From NCBI RefSeq assembly GCF_012933465.1, contig NZ_JABBND010000014.1:120202-184201 (forward strand): a DNA stretch of 64,000 bases. Direction: 5' to 3'. Within the stretch, counting starts at the first letter, position 1; each line of letters begins with the position of its first letter. This stretch comes from Actinomycetospora sp. TBRC 11914 (GTDB lineage: Bacteria > Actinomycetota > Actinomycetes > Mycobacteriales > Pseudonocardiaceae). A program made the position numbers and the translations under genes. The notes below the pieces were generated by a model that was not told the origin of the DNA, made no database searches, and was given only the letters and a program-made list of their open reading frames with translations. Positions 39,615 to 48,649 of this stretch are shown here, piece after piece.

Positions 39615-40186
39615 AGCATCGCGAGGGCGAGCACGGCGAGGGCGATCGGGACGACGGCGTCGGAGCGGCCCGGCCGTGCGTCCGGCTCGGCCGGCACCGT
39701 GCGGCCACCCGGGTCGACCAGCGTCCGCGACGCGCGCTGCGGCGCGCCGCGCAGGGCGCGGACGGCCACGGTCACCCGCAGCCCGACCTGCACCGCGAGG
39801 TAGCAGGCGAACAGCACGCAGACGACCACCGGCCGGACGGCGGCCGGGATCTGGACGTAGGCGAGCGTGACCACGTCGGCCAGCGCGACCAGCCAGGCCG
39901 CCGCCCCCCGGTGCCGCACCGCGGCGACGGCCACCGCGACGACGCCGACGAGCGCGACGACGAACACCAGCAGACCCGCCGCGGAGAACCCGGGGGTGTC
40001 CAGCGGGTTGGCCGCGTACATGAGGACCATGCCCGCGGCCACGACGACGTAGACCGCGTGCCACCGGCGCGCCGGCCCGCTCGTGCGGGCGGTCTCCCGC
40101 CCGAGCACGGCGAGCACCCCGAGGAGCAGGACCACCCCGACCACCCGGGCCCAGACGGGCAGCAGCTCGGCCACCGTGGGGTACAT
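39596..40186 (-). CDS. DUF5134-like multi-pass membrane protein
   Basis: A 196-residue membrane protein with about six hydrophobic helices and the RRWHAVYVVVAAGMVLMYAANP motif of DUF5134 proteins from mycobacteria and relatives. Function unknown. ATG 40186 was chosen as the domain start; a further ATG lies at 40213. Its 3' end overlaps the convergent redoxin gene by 19 bases, so it is read against the selenoprotein operon. Confidence 0.72.
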   Translation of the reverse strand: MYPTVAELLPVWARVVGVVLLLGVLAVLGRETARTSGPARRWHAVYVVVAAGMVLMYAANPLDTPGFSAAGLLVFVVALVGVVAVAVAAVRHRGAAAWLVALADVVTLAYVQIPAAVRPVVVCVLFACYLAVQVGLRVTVAVRALRGAPQRASRTLVDPGGRTVPAEPDARPGRSDAVVPIALAVLALAMLYVLSV

Positions 40187-40305
40187 GCAGACGCCCTCCC
40201 TGCTCCCGTACACCGGGACCTTCGAGACCTAGCAGACCGGACAGTCGTCGGACTCCCCGCACCGGGACCCGCGCGGCCCGGCCGACGCACCGCCGTGACC
40301 GCGAC

Positions 40306-40746
40306 TCACGGCAGGAGGGCCCGGAAGCGCTGCATCCGTTTCCGGCCGGGGTTGAGGCTGGTGTACGACGGCATCCGCATCACCGAGATCCGGCGTGTGG
40401 CGACCCCGCCGGGCCGGCCGGTCCGCGTCACCACCTCGGTGATCTCGCCGGCCGTCGAGCCGTCGAACGTCCGGGCCTGCGGGTGCGGGTGGCAGAAGTA
40501 GATCCGGTAGGTGCGGCCGTCGAGCGTGAGGTCGCAGACCGGCAGGTCGATCCGGTCGGGCCAGGAGCACCCGGCCCGGCCGAGGTCGCCGGAGCAGACC
40601 ACGGCGTCGCGGCCGGCGAGGACGAACTCCGGGCCGCGCACCAGGACCAGGCAGGGCTCGAAGGAGCGGGCGTCGAGGACGACCCGGCGGACCTTCGGGT
40701 CCCACCACACCGGCGACTCGAAGTCGTAGTCCTTTTCGACCTCCAC
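40306..40746 (-). CDS. Hypothetical cysteine-containing protein
   Basis: About 146 residues, mostly beta strands (VRRVVLDARSFEPCLVLVRGPEFVLAG; LPVCDLTLDGRTYRIYFCHPHP) with five cysteines at roughly 32, 51, 60, 71 and 85 that might bind metal or form disulfides. No signal peptide and no recognised family. Start uncertain: GTG 40746 is suggested by content, but the frame is open to 40875, close to the divergent response regulator. Confidence 0.45.
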   Translation of the reverse strand: MEVEKDYDFESPVWWDPKVRRVVLDARSFEPCLVLVRGPEFVLAGRDAVVCSGDLGRAGCSWPDRIDLPVCDLTLDGRTYRIYFCHPHPQARTFDGSTAGEITEVVTRTGRPGGVATRRISVMRMPSYTSLNPGRKRMQRFRALLP

Positions 40747-40937
40747 GGAGGGGATTGCACACCATCGCGGAGAGCCGTTGGGGGTACCGATCACCCCCGT
40801 CCGGGAGACGAGATCGACCGGACCAGCGGTGACGCTGCGGAGGAGGAGTGCGACCATCCGTGGTCGTACGGCCACACGGGGTCTTCACGGAGACGACCGG
40901 GTCCTCGCGGGACCACGGGCCGGGAGGTGACACGGGC

Positions 40938-41618
40938 ATGGACGACGGGCCGACGACGGCCGGTGTGCCGCGGGCCGGCGCGCCGTCGGTCGTCCTCGTC
41001 GACGACCACGAGCTCGTGCTCGACGGACTTCGGCGTGCTCTGGAGCGCGACGGGTGGACCGTCTCGGGCGCCTTCACCGACCCCGAACACGCGCTGCGGC
41101 ACCTGGCGGGCACCGAGGTCGACGTCGTCGTGGTCGACCTGCGGCTGGGGCGGAGCTCCGGGCTGACAGTCGTCGAGGCCGTGCGCACCCTCGGCGTGTC
41201 GGCGTCGGTCGCGGTCCTGACCAGCTACGCGGACTCCTCCGCGGCGTCCGAGGCGCTCCGGGCGGGCGCCCGGGGCTTCCTGCTCAAGGACACCGGCTCG
41301 ACCGAGCTCGTCGCACGGCTGCGGGCGGTCGCCGCCGGGGACGTGGTGGTGGACGGCCGGGTGGCGCAGGCCCTGGGCCCGCCCGGGGAGCCGGTGCTCA
41401 CCGCCCAGGAGGTCGCGATCGTGGGCGCCGTCGCCCGGGGCCTGACGAACCGCCAGATCGGCGCCGAGCTCTACCTCAGCCACTTCACGGTGAAGGAGTA
41501 CCTGGCCCGGGTCATGCGCAAGCTCGGCACGCGGCGCCGCGCCGAGACCGTCGTCCGGGCGGTCGAGCTGGGCCTGCTCCGGGACTACGGGAGCCCGTCC
41601 ACGCGGGAGATGTCGTAA
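40938..41618 (+). CDS. NarL/LuxR-type response regulator
   Basis: A 226-residue two-component regulator. The receiver has the acidic pair in LVDDHELVLDGL, phospho-acceptor Asp in VVVVDLRLGRSSGL, Thr/Ser in VLTSYADS and Lys in GFLLKDTG. The C-terminal LuxR helix-turn-helix is PVLTAQEVAIVGAVARGLTNRQIGAELYLSHFTVKEYLARVMRKLG. ATG 40938 has a GGGAGGTGA site. The sensor kinase follows after 74 bases, and a 4.5-kb-downstream mce operon begins beyond a small membrane protein, so lipid import is a possible target. Confidence 0.9.
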   Translation: MDDGPTTAGVPRAGAPSVVLVDDHELVLDGLRRALERDGWTVSGAFTDPEHALRHLAGTEVDVVVVDLRLGRSSGLTVVEAVRTLGVSASVAVLTSYADSSAASEALRAGARGFLLKDTGSTELVARLRAVAAGDVVVDGRVAQALGPPGEPVLTAQEVAIVGAVARGLTNRQIGAELYLSHFTVKEYLARVMRKLGTRRRAETVVRAVELGLLRDYGSPSTREMS

Positions 41619-41692
41619 CGCGCGGCGTGCCAGTCCGTTGTGCACAACGGGTGAGCTGGGACACACGCCGCCACCAGGGTCGGGAGGCAGCG

Positions 41693-42457
41693 ATGGAGAC
41701 CGGGGCAGCAGGGGTGACGCCGCAGGCGCTGCGCGCCGCCCTCGAGGTCCTCGCGACCGACGCGCCCACCGAGGACGACCCCCGTCCGACGGCACCCCCG
41801 ACCCGGACACCGCAGGCCCGGATGCGGCGGCTCGCCGGGGACCTGCACGACGGCGCGATCCAGGCGCTCATCGTGGCGGGCTACGACCTGGTGGAGCTGG
41901 TCGAGACCACCGACCTGTCGCCCGCCGCCCGCGAGCTGGCGGAGCGGGTCGGCGCGCGCATCGACGAGGCGTACGACCAGATGCGCCACGTCCTCACCGA
42001 CCTGAGCCGTGCCGACGATCCGGGTGACCCGGAGCTCCCCCTCGTCGACGCCCTGCGGGCGTGCTGCGCCGGCGGGCGCCTCGTCCCGGAGCCGACGCGG
42101 TTGGTGACCGTCGGGACGGGGCCGGAACCGGTGGGGTCCGCGCGGGACGTGGTCGTCCGCGCGGTGCGCGAGGGGCTGGCGAACGCCCGCAAGCACGCCG
42201 TGGCGACCCGGGCCCTCGTCACCGTCCGCCGGGGCCGACGGTGGTGGACGGTCGAGGTCGACGACGACGGGACCGGCGACGAGCACACCCTGCGGGGCGC
42301 CATGACCGACCCGTCCGCGGAGGAGCCCGGCGCGGCCTACGGGCTGCGCAGCCTCGCGCTCGAGGCCGCCGCGGCGGGCGGCCGGATCTGGATCACCACG
42401 GCCCCCGGACTGGGCGGCATCCGGCTCAGCGTCTCGGTCCCGGCGGGGCGGGACTGA
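41693..42457 (+). CDS. Soluble HisKA_3-type sensor histidine kinase
   Basis: A 254-residue NarX/DegS-like kinase with no transmembrane segment. The phospho-acceptor His is in RLAGDLHDGAIQALIVAGYDLVEL; the HATPase part has VREGLANARKHA (N box), VEVDDDGTGDE (G1) and AAYGLRSLALEAAAAGG (G2). Lacking a sensor domain, it probably takes its signal from another protein, perhaps the 82-residue membrane protein encoded 15 bases downstream. Preceded by a GGGAGG site. Confidence 0.87.
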   Translation: METGAAGVTPQALRAALEVLATDAPTEDDPRPTAPPTRTPQARMRRLAGDLHDGAIQALIVAGYDLVELVETTDLSPAARELAERVGARIDEAYDQMRHVLTDLSRADDPGDPELPLVDALRACCAGGRLVPEPTRLVTVGTGPEPVGSARDVVVRAVREGLANARKHAVATRALVTVRRGRRWWTVEVDDDGTGDEHTLRGAMTDPSAEEPGAAYGLRSLALEAAAAGGRIWITTAPGLGGIRLSVSVPAGRD

Positions 42458-42472
42458 CGAGGAGGAACGGAC

Positions 42473-42721
42473 GTGCACCACGCGGCGGTGCTGGCGGCAC
42501 TCGTCTCCGACCCCGGCGCCCCCTGCTGGGCGCGCTCCGCGGTCGGCATCGCGGTCGCCGCGATCTGCTGGTTCGGTTTCCTCGGCGCCCGGGCCTCCTA
42601 CCGCCACCACCGTGACGGCCGCGTCGGCGCCGCCCGCCTGGCGGGCGCCGGGGTCGCGGTGGGCGTCCTCGGAGGACTCGCCCTGCTCTGGATCGGGTTC
42701 TCGCTGACCTTCCCCACCTGA
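42473..42721 (+). CDS. Small two-helix membrane protein after the two-component pair
   Basis: An 82-residue protein with two hydrophobic segments (SAVGIAVAAICWFGFLGA; AGAGVAVGVLGGLALLWIGFSL) joined by a basic His/Arg loop (SYRHHRDGRVGAARL). No known family. GTG 42473 has a GAGGAGGA site and follows the kinase stop by 15 bases, so it is part of the operon and could supply the missing membrane sensor. Confidence 0.6.
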   Translation: MHHAAVLAALVSDPGAPCWARSAVGIAVAAICWFGFLGARASYRHHRDGRVGAARLAGAGVAVGVLGGLALLWIGFSLTFPT

Positions 42722-43174
42722 GCCGTCCTCCGACGCTACCCCCAGGTGGGGGGTCGGGTACCCCCAGGTGCCGCGTGCCTGCTCCGCCGATCACGGACAG
42801 GGTCGGCGCATGTGCGCAGCGTCGTTACCCCGCGGGCGAGCGACCCAGCGCTGTCCTGCCCCCAACGGACGTCGCATCTCCTCCCAGGGGCGGATTACCG
42901 CCGTTCTCCCCGGAACAAGCATGAGCAGTCCGATGCCGTGTGACCGTGCCTCCACCCGCCTGCTGACCCGTCGCGCGCGACGGGCCGCCGACCGGATCCG
43001 CGGGGCGGCCGACACGGTGCTCCTCGGTCGACGGGGGTCGACCGACACCCCCTCGGAGGGTGGGGATTCCTACCCCCTTCGACAGGGAGCACGTGACGGC
43101 GCCGTGACGTCCACGTTGACCGCACCAGTGATCCGCACAACGTCTGCGTGGGTCTCGCGAAGGGAGGAAGCCCG
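42722..43174 (+). promoter_or_regulatory. Control region of the mce operon with repeated TACCCCC motifs
   Basis: A 453-base non-coding gap. TACCCCC occurs at 42737, 42759 and 43071; the first forms the palindrome ACCCCC-aggtg-GGGGGT (42738-42754), and GGGGGTCG..CGACACCCCC (43033-43052) is another G/C-tract palindrome. TTGACC (43116-43121) with CAACGT at 43138 is a weak promoter candidate. Short frames in this stretch have no protein character. Confidence 0.45.
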
Positions 43175-44062
43175 GTGAGCACCGACACCAGCCGGCTGGA
43201 CAGCGGCTCGGCGCCCGGGTCCGCGGGGGCGATCCCCGACACCCGGGAGCGCAGCAGGACGCTGACGCCGCCGCGGTGGCTCGGCAAGGCCGGGGAGCCG
43301 CTCGTCACCGTCGGCGAGATCTTCCGGCTGGGCGTCCGCGTCTTCGCGATGGCGATCCGCCAGCCGTACGGCTACTGGGCGGACACCCGGGACCAGTGCT
43401 ACAGCGCCCTCAAGCTCTGCTGGTTCCCGATGGCCGTGGCGACCTTCGCGTTCGGGTTCGGCGCGCCGGGCCTGTCCGGCGGCGCGATCTTCCACATCTT
43501 CGGCATCCCCTCCCGGCTGGGCTCCTTCTTCGTGTTCGCGAGCATCCGGGAGTTCGCACCGTTCATCGACGGGATGGTGGTCGCCGGCGTGGTCGGGACC
43601 GCCGTCACGGCGGACCTCGGCGCGCGGAAGATCCGTGAGGAGCTCGACGCCATGGAGGTCCTCGGCGTCGACCCGATCCGCGCGTTGTTGATCCCGCGGG
43701 TCCTCGCGATCACGTTCATGACCACGATCTTCGACATCATGGCCCTGATCATGGGTCTGGTCAGCGGCTATCTCGCCGCCGGCCCGGTGTTCGGGGCCGA
43801 TCTGCCCGCGTACGTCGCGAGCATGACCGACCTGCTCAACCTGCCCGACGTCGTCGCCAGCCTCGGCAAGGCCGCGTGCTTCGGACTCGTCATCGGCGTC
43901 GTGAGCTCCTACATGGGACTCAACGTCAAGGGCGGTTCCATCGGCGTGGGCCGCGCGGTGAACCAGTCGGTGGTGATCGCGTTCGCCGGCGTGTGGATCG
44001 TGAACTTCGTCTTCACGAGCCTGCTGCTCGGCCTCAGCCCGTCGCTCTACGTCTTCAAGTAA
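43175..44062 (+). CDS. yrbEA: YrbE-type (MlaE family) permease, first of two in the Mce system
   Basis: A 295-residue permease subunit of the Mce importer with five to six membrane helices. MlaE-family signatures: FVFASIREFAPFIDGMVVAGVVGTAVTADLGARKIREELDAMEVLGVDPIRALLIPRVLA, the EQ-loop-like coupling element contacting MceG. The 60-residue N-terminus is polar and Pro-rich. GTG 43175 has an AGGGAGGAA site. It heads the operon and probably forms a heterodimer with the next gene product. Confidence 0.93.
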   Translation: MSTDTSRLDSGSAPGSAGAIPDTRERSRTLTPPRWLGKAGEPLVTVGEIFRLGVRVFAMAIRQPYGYWADTRDQCYSALKLCWFPMAVATFAFGFGAPGLSGGAIFHIFGIPSRLGSFFVFASIREFAPFIDGMVVAGVVGTAVTADLGARKIREELDAMEVLGVDPIRALLIPRVLAITFMTTIFDIMALIMGLVSGYLAAGPVFGADLPAYVASMTDLLNLPDVVASLGKAACFGLVIGVVSSYMGLNVKGGSIGVGRAVNQSVVIAFAGVWIVNFVFTSLLLGLSPSLYVFK

Positions 44063-44071
44063 GGGGGGCGC

Positions 44072-44947
44072 ATGTCCGTCGACGACGACACCAGGCAGAC
44101 CGACCCGAAGACGCCGGCGAAGGCGCCGGAGCCGGCGCCGATCTACATCAGCTTCTCCACCATGGGGGGCAGGCTCCGGTCCGGGCTCCACACGGCCGGC
44201 GAGATCGGCGTGTTCGTGCAGGGCACGATCCGGGACTTCCCGGACATGCTCCGGCGCTACGTCCCCGAGATGTTCCGCCAGCTCGGACTCCTCATCATCG
44301 GCAGCGCCCTGGTGCTGTGGATGATGATGTTCATCATGGGCCTGGAGTGCGGGCTCGAGGCCGGCTACGTGCTCAAGCAGATCGGTGCGCCGCTGTACTC
44401 CGGCGTCTTCAACGCCTACTGCGGGCTGCGCGAGTGCTCGGTCTACATGTGGGGCTGGATCCTGGCGGCGAAGGTCGGGTGCGGCTACGTCGCCGAGATC
44501 GGCTCGATGCGGATCTCCGACGAGATCGACGCCATGGAGGTCATGGGCGTCAAGTCGAAGAGCTACCTCGTCGGCACGCGCATCATGTCGGCCCTGATCG
44601 CGTTCCCGTTCCTGTGGGCCACCGGGTTGGGGATGCTCTACCTCGGCCAGTACCTCATGACGGTCGTGAACATCGGCGAGGTCTCACCCGGCGGCTACTT
44701 CTACATCTTCTGGCTCTACCAGAGCCCGTACGATCTCGTCGCCTCACTCATCAAGGTGATGGTGGAATCGCTCGCGATCTGCGGTGTGGGGTTGTACTAC
44801 GGCTACCACGCCGGTGGTGGACCAGTAGGAGTGGGTCAGGCGACCGCCAAATCGATGATCCTCAACATGGTGCTCATCTCCGTCATCGGCGCCCTCGGCA
44901 CACTGTTCTTCTGGGGCATCGACGTGAACGCGCCCATTTCCAACTGA
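44072..44947 (+). CDS. yrbEB: YrbE-type (MlaE family) permease, second of the pair
   Basis: A 291-residue MlaE-like permease: MWGWILAAKVGCGYVAEIGSMRISDEIDAMEVMGVKSKSYLVGTRIMSALIAFPFLW is the conserved coupling region, and the C-terminus is GGGPVGVGQATAKSMILNMVLISVIGALGTLFFWG. An approximately 60-residue polar N-terminus precedes the first helix. Only nine bases separate it from the first permease. A 173-base gap with a strong hairpin separates it from mceG. Confidence 0.93.
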   Translation: MSVDDDTRQTDPKTPAKAPEPAPIYISFSTMGGRLRSGLHTAGEIGVFVQGTIRDFPDMLRRYVPEMFRQLGLLIIGSALVLWMMMFIMGLECGLEAGYVLKQIGAPLYSGVFNAYCGLRECSVYMWGWILAAKVGCGYVAEIGSMRISDEIDAMEVMGVKSKSYLVGTRIMSALIAFPFLWATGLGMLYLGQYLMTVVNIGEVSPGGYFYIFWLYQSPYDLVASLIKVMVESLAICGVGLYYGYHAGGGPVGVGQATAKSMILNMVLISVIGALGTLFFWGIDVNAPISN

Positions 44948-44976
44948 CCCGGTCCCGGTACCGGCGAGGAAAGGCT

Positions 44977-45023
44977 GAACTCGGCTCCGGCGCTCTTTCG
45001 CGGAGTGGGCCGGAGTCGAGTTC
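44977..45023 (+). terminator. 14-bp hairpin between yrbEB and mceG (possible attenuator)
   Basis: GAACTCGGCTCCGG (44977-44990) pairs with CCGGAGTCGAGTTC (45010-45023) with a single mismatch and a 19-base loop. It lies in the only sizeable gap inside the otherwise compact mce operon, so it may lower or time expression of mceG and the Mce proteins relative to the permeases. Confidence 0.5.
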
Positions 45024-45120
45024 TCGCATGCCCTGAACACATTCGTGGCTCCCCGAATTCTCCCGTAACCCACGCCGTCCCTCGTCGTTTGTCGGATCAA
45101 AGGCGCCCCGGAGGTCAATC

Positions 45121-45972
45121 GTGTCGGAAACCGAGCCCATCGCCATGGGGGATGCCCAGGCCCAGCAGTCGGCGGCCGGCGGGCAGAACAGCGGGACCAG
45201 CGGCAGCGGGATCAGCACCGCGACGAAGCTGCAGGTCCACAACCTGTCGAAGTCGTTCGGCTCGTCGCAGGTCATGAAGAACATCAACTTCGACTTCGCC
45301 GACAATGCGATCACGACGGTCCTCGGGCCCTCCGGTACCGGCAAGAGCGTGCTGATCAAGCACCTCGTGGGCCTCCTCGAGCCGGACACCGGCGAGGTCC
45401 TGGTGGACGGCGACGACATCTGGGCGATGACCGAGGACGAGCGCTACTCGATGCGCACGCGGTTCGGGGTGTGCTGGCAGGACGGCGCCCTGTTCGGCTC
45501 CATGAACCTGTACGACAACACCGCGTTCCCGCTCCGCACCCACACGAAGATGTCCGAGAAGGAGATCGAGGAGAAGGTGATGCGCCTGCTCGAGGAAGTC
45601 GGTCTCGGGCACTCCGCGCACAAGGCCCCGAACGAGATCTCCGGCGGCATGAAGAAGCGCGCCGGCTTCGCCCGGGCCATGGTCATGGACCCCGAGTTCG
45701 TCATCTTCGACGAGCCGGACTCCGGTCTCGACCCCGTCCGCACCAGCCTGCTCTGCGACATCATCCTCGACGTCCACCAGAAGCACGGTGGGACGTACCT
45801 GCTGGTCACGCACGACATGGCCACCGCCCGCAAGGTCAGCGACTACATCGGGCTGATCTGGCAGGGCGAGGTCGTGCACTACGGGCCGGCCAAGGAAGCG
45901 TTCGAGAACGAAGACCCGTTCGTCAAGCAGTTCCTCGCCGGAGAGTCGGCCGGACCCCTCGGAATGGACTAG
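45121..45972 (+). CDS. mceG: MceG-type ABC transporter ATPase
   Basis: A 283-residue ATPase that powers the Mce importer. Walker A GPSGTGKS (69-76), Q-loop Q120 (GVCWQDGALFGSM), signature ISGGMKKR, Walker B FVIFDEPDSGLD with catalytic Glu, and H-loop THDMATARK are all intact. A Ser/Gly-rich 32-residue N-terminus precedes the fold. GTG 45121 has a CGGAGG site. Here the ATPase gene is inside the operon, unlike Mycobacterium tuberculosis, where a single mceG is unlinked and shared. Confidence 0.93.
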   Translation: MSETEPIAMGDAQAQQSAAGGQNSGTSGSGISTATKLQVHNLSKSFGSSQVMKNINFDFADNAITTVLGPSGTGKSVLIKHLVGLLEPDTGEVLVDGDDIWAMTEDERYSMRTRFGVCWQDGALFGSMNLYDNTAFPLRTHTKMSEKEIEEKVMRLLEEVGLGHSAHKAPNEISGGMKKRAGFARAMVMDPEFVIFDEPDSGLDPVRTSLLCDIILDVHQKHGGTYLLVTHDMATARKVSDYIGLIWQGEVVHYGPAKEAFENEDPFVKQFLAGESAGPLGMD

Positions 45973-45977
45973 CCACC

Positions 45978-47243
45978 ATGCGCTTCACACCGGCCCGCGT
46001 GCTCGCGGGGGTGATCATCCTCTTGCTCGTCGTCGGCGGCATCGTCCTCGTCACGACGCCCGCCGAGTACAAGGCGACGGCTTTCCTCCCGGCCGGTAAC
46101 CCGAACATCATCGAGGGCGCCCCCGTCCTGATCAACGGTTTCCCGAAGGGCAAGGTCGACAAACTCGTCCCCGAGGGGCAGGGCGCGGAGATCACGATCG
46201 CGGCCGACAGCGACGTCGCCCCCTTCCACGCCGGTGCTGTCGTCTTCGTGCAGTGGAGTGCCGCGGTCGGTGAGCGCCTCATCCAGGTCAATGACGGCCC
46301 GCCGTCGAACCCGACGATCCCGGACGGCGGTCGTATCGAGGGCGACATGCCCAAGCCGATGGAGCTCTCCGACGTGCTCGCTGCGCTCGACCCGGCCACC
46401 CGCAGCCGGCTCAGACCCGTGATCCAGCAGCTGCGGACGACGCTCGCGGGCCACGAGCAGGACCTCAACAGCACGCTCGCGACCGCCGGGCCCGCGTTCA
46501 CCGCGATCGGCAACGTGTTCCGCGGGGTCGCCATCGACGAGCCGGCGATCAACCAGCTGGTGACCGACACGAACGAGCTGGTGACCCGGGCGGGCGCCCA
46601 CGACCAGGACATCTCCGGGATCGTCAACGACCTCTCGGTGAGCACCAAGGACACGGCCCAGCAGCGCGAGGCGCTGCGCCAGGTCCTGCAGAAGCTCCCC
46701 CCGACGCTGGACCAGGCGCAGTCGACCCTGGGCAAGGTGCCGGGCGCGACCGACGCGGCGGTGCCGCTGCTGCAGGACGCCAAGACCACCACCGACAAGC
46801 TCCCCTCGGTGGCCGGCCACCTCGCCCCGGTGCTCAAGGACCTCCGCCCGACCATCGCCCAGCTCAAGCCCACCCTCGAGGCAGCCTCGCAGCTGCTCGA
46901 CTACACGCCGGGGCTGCTCGACGCCGGCGACACGACGCTGCCGAAGGTCGGGGACACGTTCGGCAAGCTCTCCCCGACCCTGCACGACCTCCAGCCGTTC
47001 ACCCCGTGCGTCGTCGGGTTCCTGTCCACCTGGGGCTCCGCGACCGCCTATCACGACAACAACGGTGGCTACGGCCGCGTCCCGGTCCGCGAGGGGCCGG
47101 AGAGCGTCGACGACACCCCCGCCACGCCGCCGCTCTTCGCGACCCCGGTCCCGCGCGACTGCACCGCGGTCGCCCAGGGCGTCCAGGGCGGCGGAGGTGG
47201 CGCCGCCAGCCCGGCGGCGGCCGGGATCGGAGGACTGAACTGA
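45978..47243 (+). CDS. Mce family protein 1 of 6
   Basis: A 421-residue Mce protein: N-terminal signal-anchor helix (VLAGVIILLLVVGGIVLV), one MCE/MlaD domain (residues about 35-125: ATAFLPAGNPNIIEGAPVLINGFPKGKVDKL), then a long helical region of heptad-like repeats (LRPVIQQLRTTLAGHEQDLNSTL, PTLDQAQSTLGKVP) expected to build the needle-like tunnel. A C-terminal part has two cysteines (PFTPCVVGF, PRDCTAV) and a Gly/Ala tail. No lipobox. It starts six bases after mceG and shares one base with the next gene. Confidence 0.9.
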   Translation: MRFTPARVLAGVIILLLVVGGIVLVTTPAEYKATAFLPAGNPNIIEGAPVLINGFPKGKVDKLVPEGQGAEITIAADSDVAPFHAGAVVFVQWSAAVGERLIQVNDGPPSNPTIPDGGRIEGDMPKPMELSDVLAALDPATRSRLRPVIQQLRTTLAGHEQDLNSTLATAGPAFTAIGNVFRGVAIDEPAINQLVTDTNELVTRAGAHDQDISGIVNDLSVSTKDTAQQREALRQVLQKLPPTLDQAQSTLGKVPGATDAAVPLLQDAKTTTDKLPSVAGHLAPVLKDLRPTIAQLKPTLEAASQLLDYTPGLLDAGDTTLPKVGDTFGKLSPTLHDLQPFTPCVVGFLSTWGSATAYHDNNGGYGRVPVREGPESVDDTPATPPLFATPVPRDCTAVAQGVQGGGGGAASPAAAGIGGLN

Positions 47244-48649
47244 TGACGCTGTCCTCCCGGACCACCTCCGGTCCGAACCCGTTCCGGTCGCTGGGGAAGG
47301 TCCACATCGTCCTCCTCGCGCTGGTGGCGCTGCTGGGAGCCACGGCGGCGACGACGGCCGTCACCGCGCGGCCGACCGACGGCCAGCTGGTGGTCGCCGA
47401 GTTCGCGAACATCGGCGCGATGACCAGCCAGGCGCAGGTCAAGATCGGCGGCGTCGTCGTGGGCACCACCGGCACCCCGACGGTCGATCCGGACCGCAAG
47501 GTCGCGCTGGTGCCGATGAACCTGGAGCAGAAGGCGCTGCCGCTGCACGTCGACGCCACGGCGACGATCCGCCAGCTCTCCCTCATCGGCGAGAAGTTCG
47601 TCGACCTGAACCCCGGGACGCCGTCGGCCCCGATCCTGCAGCCGGGCCAGGGGCTGCCGGAGAAGCAGACCAGCTTCGCCGAGGACTACCAGAACATCGT
47701 CCAGGCCCTGAACGACCCGACGGCGGCCGGACTGTCCTCGGTCCTGCGCACGCTGGGCGGCGGGGTCGCGAACCGCGGCCAGAACGTCCAGGACATCATC
47801 CGCGAGCTCAAGCCGGCCTTCGGGGACACCTCGGCGCTGGCCTCGTCGCTGAGCCGGCAGAACCAGCTGCTCGGCCAGGTCATCGACCAGGTCCAGCCGG
47901 TGACCAACGGGCTCGCGGCCGACCAGGGCAAGACCCTCGACAGCACCGTCGGGTCCGCCACCAACCTGCTCGCCACCACCGCGGCCAACGAGCAGCAACT
48001 GCGCGACACGCTCCAGGAGCTCCCCTCCACGCTGGCCGCCGCGCAGAAGACGCTCGACGACCTGACCCACACGGCGGGGGCGACCCAGCAGACCCTCGCC
48101 GATCTCCGTCCGACGTCGGACAACCTCGCGGCGATCGCCGGGGAGATCAGCACCTTCACCGACTCCGCCCAGCCGGCCCTGGAGGCGGCGAACCCGCTGC
48201 TGGACAAGGCCAACGCCCTGCTCGACCAGGCGCGGCCGCTGGCCGCGGAGCTGAGGACGACCGGCGGGCCGCTCTACGACACGGTCCACGGCGCGCGACC
48301 GGTCGTGGACTCGCTGACCCGGAACCTCGGCGGGCCGTACGGCTCCGGGCCCGACCCGATCTGCGGCGGTTCGGTCGCGAACGCGTGCAACGACCCCCGC
48401 ATCCAGGGCGTCCTCGGCTTCCTCCACAACTGGGCGCTGACCACCAACGGTGGCGACGCCCTCAGCCACTACTTCCGGGTCTTCTTCGTCGCCGACACCC
48501 AGAACGCGACCGGCGGCGTCGCGACCTCGCTGATCCCGGGAGCGAACAACACCCTGCTCAAGGGCCAGCCCGCGCCGGGCGGCAGCGCCACGGGACTCAC
48601 CCCCACGCAGGAGCAGAGCGCGCTGGGCACCCTCATGGGAGGACGCTGA
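47243..48649 (+). CDS. Mce family protein 2 of 6
   Basis: A 468-residue Mce protein with an N-terminal anchor helix (VHIVLLALVALLGATAATTAV), MCE domain (residues about 45-130: VVAEFANIGAMTSQAQVKIGGVVVGTTG), and a long helical section (NEQQLRDTLQELPSTLAAAQKTLDDL; PLLDKANALLDQARPLAAEL). The C-terminal domain includes GPDPICGGSVANACNDPR with a likely disulfide. Its ATG overlaps the previous stop by one base and its stop shares one base with the next ATG, so all are translated in a chain. Confidence 0.9.
   Translation: MTLSSRTTSGPNPFRSLGKVHIVLLALVALLGATAATTAVTARPTDGQLVVAEFANIGAMTSQAQVKIGGVVVGTTGTPTVDPDRKVALVPMNLEQKALPLHVDATATIRQLSLIGEKFVDLNPGTPSAPILQPGQGLPEKQTSFAEDYQNIVQALNDPTAAGLSSVLRTLGGGVANRGQNVQDIIRELKPAFGDTSALASSLSRQNQLLGQVIDQVQPVTNGLAADQGKTLDSTVGSATNLLATTAANEQQLRDTLQELPSTLAAAQKTLDDLTHTAGATQQTLADLRPTSDNLAAIAGEISTFTDSAQPALEAANPLLDKANALLDQARPLAAELRTTGGPLYDTVHGARPVVDSLTRNLGGPYGSGPDPICGGSVANACNDPRIQGVLGFLHNWALTTNGGDALSHYFRVFFVADTQNATGGVATSLIPGANNTLLKGQPAPGGSATGLTPTQEQSALGTLMGGR

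Noticed and set aside
41054..41600. Extension of the histidine kinase frame back into the response regulator gene
   Set aside because: That part is an alternative-frame translation of the receiver domain; ATG 41693 has a good ribosome-binding site and starts the kinase.
42768..43178. Small ORF upstream of yrbEA
   Set aside because: Runs across the palindromic control region, Arg/Ser-rich composition, no ribosome-binding site and no protein-like pattern.
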